NCBI GenBank assembly: GCA_049999725.1
Contig: JBNGIS010020323.1
Coordinates: 53,114-96,401 of the forward strand
DNA length: 43,288 bases
From: Haplomitrium mnioides
Taxonomy: Eukaryota > Marchantiophyta > Haplomitriopsida > Calobryales
Direction of reading: 5' to 3'
In this document: positions 1-9,060 of the stretch, in pieces
Layout of the letters: the number at the start of each line of letters is the position of its first letter
Position numbering within the stretch: the stretch's first letter is position 1
The notes under the pieces: generated by a model
What the model was told of the DNA's origin: nothing
Databases searched by the model: none
Seen by the model: only the letters and a program-made list of their open reading frames with translations
Program-made: the position numbers and the translations under genes

Positions 1-600
1 ATATAACATAATGCAATACAATAATAAAATAAATAAATAAATATTATTATTAAAATAATAGAAAATAAAAAACAAAAATACTGAATATTGAGTTTGAACA
101 GTATGTAGATAGTAAACTTAAAATATTACTAAAATATTTTGGGTAGAATAAAATTAAATAATATTAAATAATAAAACAGAGAAATAGAAGGGATAGATAT
201 TAAACAAATAATATATAATAATATAGTATGATGTAAAATAATAATAATATAATGAGAATAATAGAAATAATACCAACTAATATAAAAATAAAAATAATAT
301 AATATAATAAATAGAGTAGATTATAGGGTGCTCTTTTCTGTTTAACCCCATATTATTAGATAAGGGGAGTACAATTTTTAATATAATAATAAATAATAAG
401 AGAATATATAAAATAATATATAAAAGAAAACTTCTTCTCGAACAGGGTGAGTAGAGTATTCTTCCGACGATAAATATACTAATAACATACGAAATTTATA
501 GAGCAGATACAAAACACAGAGGAAAACAAAATAGAGTACATAGGCTATAGAAAAGAGGAAAACATGACAAAGAGAAATGTGCAAGGAAACTGCTAGATAA
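1..600. other. AT-rich low-complexity stretch
   Basis: Nearly all A and T, with runs of short aat/taa words and no reading frame of convincing composition. No element termini, RNA gene or promoter can be argued for. The following bases up to about 1000 are less AT-rich but also hold nothing I recognise. Confidence 0.6.
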
Positions 601-1011
601 CTCGTGTGGCCCCTCCTGGCCAAATTTTGTTGTCGCTCTTTCCTTCTGGCCTCTCAGTCTTTCATCTAAATTCACCCTCTTTGCATTTCTCTGATTGTGC
701 ATCTGGCAACCGCGCTTTGCCTATCTCCACTTGCTCGTTCCCTCTTGAATTTACGACCCTTCTTGAATTTTCTCCTTGGGGTTGCCCTGCGCGATGCTGA
801 ATCGTGCTCCGAGTGCGTGTTGGCTACAAGGTAAGAGGAAGAGAAAGAAAGGAAAGATGGAAAAATTGGAAAGAATGGGAACAAAGAAGAATACACAAAT
901 CAGCATATAGTATAACAGAGTACAACAGAATAAATCGATAAAATAAAATACTTATATTATACTATACTATACTCGCCGAAGATACAAAATAAACAGAACA
1001 TATATGACCGA

Positions 1012-1472
1012 CTACATAGGGAAAAAACGACATATAAGAATACAAAGGATAAGCAATTTGCAAGCTAAGGGTGAAGCCCTTTGCTCCAAATCATGTTGAT
1101 GACCTTCTGAGTGGTTTCTCTTCCATGCGTCGAATTGAGCCAACTCCCCAATGGTCTGAACCAATCTGCTTTCTTCATACTCTAGATGACTCCTTAAATT
1201 GTTTTGACCCTCTTTGCCCCCCTTGTGCACCAGGTTGATCAATCCTAAGCACAAATTGCTGTGCTAAGGCGGGGTAAACACAAAAAATCGAAAAAATCCG
1301 AAAAAACCCGACCGATATGTTGAATATTTACGCCCTTCTTGGGCTTCAAAATTTTAATGTGGATAACCAACTTTATGAAATCCTGTTTGACACGCTTTGC
1401 GTCTTTGTAGGAATCCACAAAATATGCCAGAAATTGAGTAAACTGAAAACAAAACAAAAAACGATTAAGCAC
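1012..1472 (-). pseudogene. Unrecognised coding-like remnant
   Basis: On the minus strand two adjacent open stretches (1472-1245 and 1254-1012) give 75 and 80 residues. The second looks more protein-like than its AT-rich surroundings, with a charged helical segment containing SHLEYEESRLVQTIGELAQF. The first contains FVDSYKDAKRVKQDF. I do not recognise a family. The piece lies on the same strand as another unrecognised coding-like stretch at 1925-2252 and is separated from it by the 24-bp palindromic array. They may be parts of one decayed gene, but I see no confident splice signals. It could also be chance open frame. Confidence 0.22.
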
Positions 1473-1511
1473 AAGTACAAGTCTTCAGATTAAGAAAAAA
1501 GACAATGCATC

Positions 1512-1845
1512 CCATACGCGTATGGACTCCTGGAACCATGTGTGCCTAGACTAGAGACTCTATGCGCACATAGAGTCCAAGGTCTACTCGTGCAAGGACT
1601 CTCTGGTCTATGCGTGTATGGACAAGGGAGTCCACTTGTGCAAGGACCAAAGAGTCCTTGCGCGAGTTGACATGGGAGTCCATGCGCGCATAGAGTCTTG
1701 GAGTCTACACGCGCTTGGACTCGGGAGTCCATGCGTCCATGGACTTGAGAGTCCTTGCGCGTAAGGACTCAGGAGACCATACGCGCATGGGATGGGAGGG
1801 GCATCTGCACCTGAAGTCGGGAGTCTGCGCGCATGGACTTGGGAG
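1512..1845. repeat. 24-bp minisatellite of CGCG-centred palindromes
   Basis: About 13 head-to-tail units of 24 bp (units start at 1512, 1536, 1560, 1584, 1608, 1632, 1656, 1680, 1705, 1729, 1753 and 1777, then a degenerate tail). Consensus CCATGCGCGCATGGACTCGGGAGT, shown here as CCATGCGCGCATGG plus a ten-base linker. The first 14 bases of a unit form an imperfect to perfect palindrome; unit 1 is the perfect CCATACGCGTATGG. Because 24 is divisible by three, long open frames run through the array (for example on the minus strand at 1490-1732), but these are a by-product of the period. Confidence 0.85.
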
Positions 1846-1924
1846 TTATGAGTTAGTCAAAAAAGAAAACAAATGAAAAAGGGTTTTAAAAGTTTACTTT
1901 TCCATCTTACTTTGTCGCCTAAAG

Positions 1925-2252
1925 ATGCTTGACAAAATGTCCCCCTCCTTCATCTTTGAAAAAGTAAATCGTTTGCGACTTGCACTGTAAAGGGTAATCG
2001 CATCTTGTGACTGCATAAGCAACCCGATGTTGCCTTTCTTACTTTGATCGTAGTGATTTGGACCATTAGACCCATATTGAATTTCTCACCTTCCTCAGCA
2101 AAAAAGTAAAGGTGTTGATCGAGGTCTTTCAAGGATCCACAATTAACTAGCCAATTCTAGTCTAGTTTTTCAAGCTCAAGAGCCTTGATAACATCCAAAT
2201 ACCTGTAAGCTTTTTGTTGGGTAGGTTTAAAAGCATTTCTTTGAGATGCCAT
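1925..2252 (-). pseudogene. Unrecognised minus-strand coding-like remnant
   Basis: Reading leftward from an ATG at 2252 there is a sensible amino-acid sequence beginning MASQRNAFKPTQQKAYRYLD. It is interrupted by one TAG after about 31 codons, then stays open to about 1950 (FFAEEGEKFNMGLMVQITTI). The residue mix is protein-like and unlike the translation of the flanking AT-rich DNA. I cannot assign a family. The neighbour on the right is empty AT-rich DNA and on the left the 24-bp palindromic array. A decayed transposon-encoded or host gene is possible; chance cannot be excluded. Confidence 0.28.
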
Positions 2253-2692
2253 TTTCTAGAAAGTAAAAACAAGTAGAATTAGAGGTGAAAAATGTAATGA
2301 ACAAAAGTTCAAAAAAACTCAAAAGGCTAGAAAATGGCAAAATAGCAAGTAAATGTAAAAATAGTGATGACAAGAAAACAAAAACTAGAAAGTAAACTCG
2401 TGACAATGGAAAGAAACTTTCCACTCACGCACATTTTATACTTAAATTTCAAAAAATGCCTTTTCACGCCAAAAAATGATTCACGAAGCTCTTGATACGT
2501 AGGTTTGCGTAGTGCAAAAAAATGTTAGTATATAAAGCATCGCTCATTTTCATTTTTTCCAACTTTTTTTTTCATTTTCTTCACAAAAAGTTCCCAATTT
2601 TGTCATTTTGCAAAAATTTCTTGAAAAACACATCTTTTAGGTGGTCTGTAAGAGGTTCATCATATTTGTTAAAATAGTTTCTTGAAATAGTT
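2253..2692. other. Non-coding AT-rich stretch
   Basis: T- and A-rich sequence with homopolymer runs (for example around 2560-2580). No gene, terminus or RNA is supported. Confidence 0.5.
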
Positions 2693-2717
2693 GATTTTTA
2701 GTGAGCCCTTTCAATGG
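2693..2717 (+). repeat. Left arm of 25-bp perfect inverted repeat
   Basis: Begins GATTTTTAGTGAGCCC and ends TTTCAATGG. Its exact reverse complement occurs at 3560-3584, so the pair encloses an 892-bp unit. Similarity stops abruptly at both arm ends. No clear target-site duplication flanks the pair, so this may be a short TIR element or simply an inverted duplication. Confidence 0.8.
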
Positions 2718-2929
2718 CTGGAGTTTTTAAAAGCAAGAAGAGGTGAGAATTCCATGATTCATCTTCACAAAAAAAATGTTGCTTTTGACAAGCAGGTTGA
2801 GATTTCGCATTTCTCTTGAGGTACGTGATGGAGCACCAAAAGCGTCAAGTGTGATGACGAGTATATTAGGGAAAAAGATAGCTTCTCTTGAATTAGATAA
2901 CTCGCCTGAAAAGATCGAGAAGGTGAACT

Positions 2930-3065
2930 CCATGCACGTATAGAATCACGGACTGAACCCTATGCGCGCATAGGGTCAAGGAATGAATTCAATGCATATA
3001 TAGGACTAATGAGTGAACAACTTGCGCGCAAAGGATCAAAGAGGGAGCCCAATGCTCGTAGAGAT
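2930..3065 (+). repeat. 30-bp tandem repeat carrying the palindromic motif
   Basis: Five units start at about 2930, 2960, 2990, 3020 and 3050. They share the palindromic core of the 24-bp array but have a longer linker. The second unit contains the perfect 20-bp palindrome ACCCTATGCGCGCATAGGGT at 2957-2976. Others are decayed, for example ACTTGCGCGCAAAGG near 3020. Confidence 0.8.
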
Positions 3066-3554
3066 TTAAAGAAGCAATTTTCTTCAAGCACAAGATTTTT
3101 GTTGCCCTTCAAGAGGTCAAAGTCGAATCTTTCTTTTGAGTATTCCAACATATCAATAGAAAGAGGTTCAACACAGAATTTCCAGATGGTTGTAGACCTT
3201 TCTTTGTACTCATTTCATGGAGACCTCGATATTCATGATCAAAGTGTGTTTGTTCAAAACACAAAAAGCATACAATTTGTGGACAATTTTAATTTTGGAG
3301 AGGAACCGCTGTCCCCAATAGCACCACTCCAACAATGAGTGATTTCGTTTCAAGTTGCACCTTGTAAGAAGATTGGGAAATTTGAAACAAATCGAATTCT
3401 CTTGGAGGAGTTTTTAGACGACAGTTTGGGAAACAATTTTAGCAAAGAGTCTGAATCAATCAATATTTCTTTGGAGTTATTACTAAGGGCACCAATTTTT
3501 TGTTGCAGAAATTATTTCTTAATAATCAATGATCAAGATTTCGTTTCAAAATAG
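3009..3554 (+). pseudogene. Unrecognised open frame inside the inverted-repeat unit
   Basis: One frame stays open for about 181 codons except for a single TGA at 3336-3338. It starts in the 30-bp repeat (MSEQLARKGSKREPNARRDL) and continues through a mixed, fairly protein-like stretch (LSLYSFHGDLDIHDQSVF, KKIGKFETNRILLEEFLDDS). It lies wholly inside the 892-bp unit bounded by the 25-bp inverted repeats and just upstream of the DUF7869-like pseudogene on the same strand. It could be that gene's 5' portion, an independent small gene or chance. No family is recognised. Confidence 0.25.
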
Positions 3555-3559
3555 TGCAA

Positions 3560-3584
3560 CCATTGAAAGGGCTCACTAAAAATC
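3560..3584 (-). repeat. Right arm of 25-bp perfect inverted repeat
   Basis: CCATTGAAAGGGCTCAC followed by TAAAAATC, the exact reverse complement of 2693-2717. Reading outward to the right it begins CACTAAAAATC, but I find no matching far terminus that would make it a CACTA-type end. Confidence 0.8.
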
Positions 3585-3594
3585 TAGCTCTACT

Positions 3595-6500
3595 ATGGCT
3601 AGATTCGCCTATCGATTGAATCAACTATCACAACATAAAAATTCTTTGTTTGGGCCAAAACCCAGACGAGTAAACACCTTACGTGAAAATTCTTTGTGGA
3701 AAGTCCATCATGATGAGAGCTTTGTGAGGAAAAAGCTCGATTCAATGTCAATTTCTAAATTGAAGAGAATTTCATGTTGTCGAAATAATTGCTTGTCGTT
3801 GTGCAAGACAGATTTTTTGAAAACTATGAGAGAAACGTACTTTTGACAAAGCATGAAGAATCAAGATATCACACTACATTAGAATACCAAGAAAATACTT
3901 TCATGTTGACAATCAGTTTACTCTATCTAGCAATACCTTTGTCTATAGAAGAGCCTTCAAATTAATATTATCAATAGGAAATGATGGAATCCAATGACTC
4001 AAAATCTCAAAAACATATATCTTCTTAGAGGCATTTTTAGAAAAAAGAAAACTATATGCTAAAGGAGTTTCTGTACGTGAGTGGATGAATGGTTTTTCTC
4101 ATGGACACTATAAGAGAATGCCCACTCACAAAGTTTATAACTTGCTCGATAATTTTACAAAATGAGAAGTTTATGACTACTACACAACTTATTTGAAAGA
4201 GAAAGATCCTGATTGTATTCTTAGTCTCTCGGGTTTTACAAAACATTGGAGAACTCATTTTCCAAATGTAAAAATCCAAAACACAATAGATTTGTTGTTT
4301 GTGAAACATACGAAGAAATAAAATCTTTGCGAGAAAAATCTGTCTTGGAGTCCAACAAATGCAACAAATTTTCTTTTCTTTTGGCACCTTTGATTAATCC
4401 ATGCTCTTTTTTCTAGACTCAAAGCTTAGTTCTAAGATGTTATGTTTTCTCAACTTAGAGCCAAAAGATAATTTTTTTTTGTTCAGTTGTTCAGCAAACA
4501 AGATTCAAAGTTGAAGAACCAACTCTTAGCAACTTGAGTTGTGAGAAGAGAGTCTATGCTTGCATAGGGTCTATTGTTTTAAGTTTCAATCTTAACCTTG
4601 TTTATAGTCGAATAAAGCAAGAGGATGAATTTGATTCTTGGTGGTGAACTTAGTTTTGGAACAAGTTTTGTTTTTGTTGCTTTAAATCAAGAGTCATTGT
4701 CAAGAAAAACAATAACAAGAATTGTCTTCCTTGTTTGCAAATCCTATACTCGCATAGGATTTGTTCTTATTTTTTTAAAATCCAGTCGCGACAATAGTTA
4801 CAGCAGGCCATGATATTGTTGTTGTTATATTGGTCCTATGCGTGCATACAATCAGTTGTTGCCTCCACTCATCTTAAACGCTCCGAGTATGTGTTCTGGT
4901 TTGTGACCCTTTGTTGGCAAATCTTTTTTTTCTTTTTTTGGAACTTTTGTTTATTTGAAGGCAAACAAATTTTCCTTTTTTCAAATTACCTAAAGTTTAT
5001 TTTTAATCTTTTACAAAGTTTTCACTTCTGCCAATCTAAACATTTGTTTAAGATGACTTGAATGTTTTTAGCACCTAAGGTTGTGTTTTGAAGTTACAAG
5101 TATCGACATATGTTTTATTGAACTACTTTTATGTCCTTTGTGCTTTGTGATGATGCAGTCAAATATAATCGCCAACTGTTTCTTCATCACGACCAACAAA
5201 TGAAAGAAAGAACAAAACTTGAAACCATCAAAGAAAATGCTACATATCGATGGTCAAAAGTACTTGGAAATTATCATTGATGGAATGGATCAGAAGAAAA
5301 CTGCTATTCCACATTGGTCTTCGCCACCAAAAGACATTGATAAAGATTGTTAGGTGGGTGTTCATGTTGTTGGTGCCTTAATATTCAATCATGCTCTTTC
5401 TTTGAGGGTCTTTTTAACATACGGAAGCTTGAGAAGTGATTTTAATTGATAGTTACTGTGCTCAACAAATATTATGTGACTTTGAAGGGCCACTACCTCC
5501 AACTTTGTATCTTCGGTTGGACAACACGAACGAGAGAAAAAGAATTCTATTTTATTTGGATATCTTAGTCTCCTTATTGCCAAGAATGTTTTTCAAAAAA
5601 TCAAGGTGGGCTTTCTCATGGTTGGCCATACTCATGATCAAATCAATCAAATAATCAGCCGATTTTCGAAACGTTTGAAACATATCAAAGCTTTCACGAT
5701 TACGAGTCTTAGAGATGCACTTCAATTATCTTATAATCCTAAACATCAAGTAACTCTTTTGTTGGAAACTTGGGATTTCAAAATGTTTCTGCAACAACGT
5801 CCCTCTCTGGTTCAAAGGATACATGAAATTAACTTTAGTCAACAATTCAAGTTCTAGGTAAATGATTCCAAGGCAAAGATTTTGAGCAAACAGTTTTCAA
5901 CAAATGAATTTTGGTTACCTCTGGATGGTATTTGTCAACTCAAGTGCCTACTTGAAGTGGACACAGAAATTTTGAGTTCAATGTTGATTCCTCTCAATGC
6001 ATATTCTGAAATCAAACGATCTTAACAGGAAGAAAAAGAAGTTGATGCCGAGAAAGTAGTATTTTCAATAAGGGACAACATAAGTGAGAACTGCTACAAG
6101 TTCTTTACAGATTTTGATATTCAATGGTGGAATGATATTTTTCTTACCCAACAAGAGATTGTGGCCTACATCCTTGAGAAAAAAAGTCGATGACTTGAAG
6201 CAGAATTTACCTTTCCACCTTCACAACTATCAAACACTTGTAATGATTCTCAAAATGTTTGTCTAGGTTCTCAGCTTGATGCTCAACAGACAGAAGAAGA
6301 TACTCCGGTACAACAAATACTTTCTACACATCAAGTAGTCTATGATAGAGACCCTAAACCTAGGCTGCGAGAAGGGACTCTTTCGCACAACACTCAATAC
6401 GGGCATAAATTTGGCAGTCTACATGAGATGAAAGCTAGAATGTTTATTTGTATTGTTGCATCTTTGGATCCAAAGGGCAGACTATTTTTGGGTTGCCAAA

Positions 6501-6904
6501 GTTCTCAAAGTTTTTTCATTTGATGAGGAAGAACCTACAAACCCAAAACAAGTTTGTGTTCAATAGTTTGCTTGTCAAGCTGAGGATGCATTTTTTGAAC
6601 AATACTTCTTAGAAAAAATAGCAGCAACAAAAGAGAAATGCAAATTCAAGCTACATATTGACGTACTTGATATGACACAAATCACGATTCTGTCTTTTGA
6701 TTTTTTCTTGCTCAAAAGAACCAATTGAGAAAAACCACTATAGCTACCATTAAAGCAAATCTATTTGAGTACAAAAGACAAAAAGCCTTCAATCCTAAAA
6801 TGTTTTAAAGAGATTCAATATCTATCATTAACATTGAGACAAATCAAGTAAATCTTGATGAATATTTTGAAGTTGAATTCGAAGAAGTCAAAACGAGTGA
6901 CTAA
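3595..6904 (+). pseudogene. Decayed DUF7869-like gene
   Basis: A plus-strand gene of a large, poorly characterised eukaryotic family that I associate with DUF7869. It is recoverable only by switching frames. In order: a cysteine-rich start (ISCCRNNCL, about 3765-3795); RRAFKLILSIGND (about 3945-3980); SVREWMNGFSHGHYKRMPTH (about 4068-4130), with a TGA soon after at 4163-4165; a block ending near 4350; LEIIIDGMDQ at 5264-5293, with a TAG at 5351-5353; LPPTLYLRLDNT ending about 5528; VGFLMVGHTHDQINQ from 5606; and a C-terminal part with FWVAKVLKVFSFDEEE (about 6487-6530), ending with TAA at 6902-6904. The DGMD, LDNT and GHTH blocks resemble spaced acidic and histidine residues of a nuclease fold, but that reading is mine and catalysis is not established. 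Between 4390 and 5158 no family sequence is visible; an intron ending near GATGATGCAG is possible. Confidence 0.72.
4390..5158. other. Interruption within the DUF7869-like gene
   Basis: T-rich sequence with no family similarity. It holds three degenerate copies of the palindromic motif near 4553 (CTATGCTTGCATAG), 4745 and 4833. It may be an intron, because the family sequence resumes just after an AG at about 5158, or it may be an insertion. Open frames at 4625-5061 read as hydrophobic low-complexity and are not supported as genes. Confidence 0.4.
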
Positions 6905-7425
6905 AGTAATTTAAGAATTTTATTATATATTTTGTATTTTTCAAGTATATTGTAATTTAAGATTGTTATTTTATAAAATATGTGAGAATCATTTGAAGCA
7001 ACTTGTTGAATTTTTCTACCACCTTGAGATTTTTACTATAAATCATACCAAGTTGAATGCTATTCTCTGTAAATGAAACTTAAATCTCTGGTTAATATTT
7101 TCATTTTCTTTGTAAAATATTTGCTTCTCCAAAATGTAAGTATGTTGTTTCCAACTTTATTATTTTCTAGAAGAATTTAAGGTTATTGTCTCGCTAAAGC
7201 ATCTGCCCAAATTGACTAATTATTTTTTCCTGTAAGTACTTTGATGTATAACTTAAAACCTTTAGTGCATTTTGACTCACATGTAGAGCTTTGTACCTAT
7301 TTTACTTTTAGATTCCAAATTAGAAATCAAAATCTTTTACGTGCGTAGAGTTTGATGCAAAAAATAGAACGTTTATAGTCTGTATCTTTGGTTGTAGAAA
7401 TGTGACCCTATGCGCGCATAGACTT
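6905..7425. other. Non-coding flank with palindromic motif
   Basis: AT-rich DNA between the pseudogene and the copia element. It contains the perfect 14-bp palindrome CTATGCGCGCATAG at 7408-7421 and a degenerate copy near 7340-7350. Its last five bases, GACTT (7421-7425), are the left copy of the copia target duplication. Confidence 0.6.
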
Positions 7426-7654
7426 TATTGAGATTTTGAGCTCTAACTGCCGGTTAACTTGGCAGCCACCTTAGTTAGCGCACAGTTATGTTAGGCCAGT
7501 TAGCTTAGGTGTGTATATATATGGGGCTGCTTGAGATGCACATTCATGCTCTCTCTTCCCCTCTGTATTTGTTGGCGCTCCTGCCGTATAGTGAAGTACA
7601 TTCTTGCATTGTTGTGTGCATATGTGATTTCATGCTCTGCCTCTAACTCTAACA
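7426..7654 (+). repeat. Copia 5' LTR
   Basis: 229 bp, beginning TATTGAGATTTTGAG and ending CTCTAACTCTAACA. It differs from the 3' LTR at three sites (T/C in the TTTTG/TTTCG start, G/A in AGCGCAC/AGCACAC, T/G in TATTTG/TATTGG). A TATA-like TATATATATG lies at 7514-7522, a plausible promoter for the genomic transcript. Confidence 0.96.
7514..7522 (+). promoter_or_regulatory. LTR TATA box
   Basis: TATATATAT in the middle of the 229-bp LTR, repeated at 13353-13361 in the 3' LTR. Position and composition fit the U3 core promoter of a copia element; the transcription start itself cannot be placed. Confidence 0.6.
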
Positions 7655-7666
7655 TGGTATCAGAGC
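7655..7666 (+). other. Primer-binding site, initiator tRNA-Met
   Basis: TGGTATCAGAGC immediately after the 5' LTR, the standard plant Ty1/copia primer site complementary to the 3' end of initiator methionine tRNA. Confidence 0.95.
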
Positions 7667-9060
7667 AGGTTGCTGTTTGATTTGATGAGTAGTGTGCAGA
7701 GATTTTTTTAATGTTAAGGGGAGTTACCTGAGAGAGTCATCGTTGAGGAGGAGTGTCCCACTACAGCCGTTACATGCTCAGGAGGAGCATATATGATTTG
7801 CATTAAGGAGGGTGCAAAACAGAACTCAAGGAGTTCTATGGGCTGATTCTGAATTTTTTTTTCCGGCGCGTGTTTATATTTGTTCTACGAAAACACAGCC
7901 TTTGGTGGAAGACAGAAAACAGCACGCCGAAGAATCGCGGCTGTTTCAAGATAGAAAAAAAAAAAAAAACCCAACACACAGGAAAACTGAAGACAAGGGG
8001 CTGCGTTCAAATTTCGTGTCCATTCGTGTTTTTGCTCCAGGAGGTTGGTTCGCATTCTAGGCACACTTGCAGCTCACGAGCTGCGATTTACTGGCTGGGA
8101 AGAAATCGCAGCATTTACAGAAGGGCCGGCTTTGGCCTGTGTTTAGCGATTGTTGTACTCAAAAGGGCGCGACTGCGATTCTTGGCTGCGAGGGATATCG
8201 AGCAACCACTCCTCTCTTGTATCTATCAAGGAATCGTCATGCATAGGCGCAGACATCACAGGGGAGCCCTGCATTTTCCTCTCTTGTAATATAATCACAA
8301 TCGATTGAGGGATTTTGTTGCTCGAACGTCAAGACAAAACTGAATCGCGAGGCATTTGTGTTTGAGATTCTTGATTTTGCTCTTTATTGCTCTAGTTTTG
8401 TTGAGCAGCATTCGAGTGGCATTCGATTGTCGAGCGGCTGTTTTTTGGAGGCCAAATCGCAGCATCGAATTTCATGTGCAGCACCAGAAGTTTCATGTCC
8501 TCGTGGGTTTGCTATCGAGCAGGCTGCCAGTCAATTTGCAGCCGCAATCGCTGCATGCAACGAGTGCGCAGGATGCAGCTCTGAATCAAATCGCGCAGCC
8601 GCCATGAGGCCCTCGATCGCGCAGCACCAGAAGAAAAATCTTCCACACTGAAAATCCTGTTTTTTTTCGACGTGCGCAGACCTGAAGGGGCTTATTTTTT
8701 GTGAGAGGCGCTCAATGAAGGAGCTCTCTCAGCCCTTCAAGAAGTCAATGTTCTAATATTAAACATCATTCTTATTCAAAGAAGAACTACCACCTTATAA
8801 GAACTTCCTAAATAAGAACAACTTAGTTATAAGAACTTCCTCAATAAGAACAACTTAGCGATAAGAACTATTATGCTATAAGAACTATTAAGTGTTTTTA
8901 CTAGAAGGGGTCTTATTGGTCACTTTTTCATCACTAGTTTAAACAAGGGAGTCATGTTTTCTGATCTGCAGAATTCCTGAGGGTCGAAACCAGATTTTTT
9001 ATGATTTCATCTCGACACCTGATTCTACTTACCTGGTTGATCTGTTTACATTGTGTTCAC
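7667..9060 (+). other. Long untranslated leader of the copia element
   Basis: About 1.4 kb between primer site and gag start, unusually long for copia. It includes a run of A (about 7952-7970) and a moderately GC-rich part with GCAGC/GCGATT words (about 8040-8620). Open frames of 139, 83 and 97 residues (7870-8289, 8356-8651) overlap one another, carry no motif I know and look like chance. No envelope-like or extra domain is recognised. Confidence 0.6.
8795..8893 (+). repeat. 32-bp tandem repeat in copia leader
   Basis: Two 32-bp units (8795-8826 and 8827-8858) begin TTATAAGAACTTCCT and differ at one position. They are followed by two shorter degenerate units beginning ATAAGAACTATTA. The block sits about 170 bp before gag and could be a packaging or structural element, or plain slippage. 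Confidence 0.85.

Noticed and set aside
1-600. Organellar DNA insertion because of very high AT content
   Set aside because: No organellar gene, tRNA or rRNA motif; simple A/T words suffice to explain it.
1490-1732. 80-residue minus-strand protein with an eight-residue period
   Set aside because: The frame is open only because the 24-bp period is divisible by three; composition is that of the repeat.
1490-1845. CRISPR-like array of 24-bp palindromic repeats
   Set aside because: Units abut with no unique spacers of constant length, they drift like a minisatellite, and the window is eukaryotic.
2693-3584. CACTA transposon ends
   Set aside because: The arm reads CACTAAAAATC outward, but no second matching terminus or 3-bp duplication was found at a plausible distance.
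7812-8651. Genes of 82-139 residues in the copia leader
   Set aside because: Mutually overlapping, no domain, located between primer site and gag where no gene is expected.
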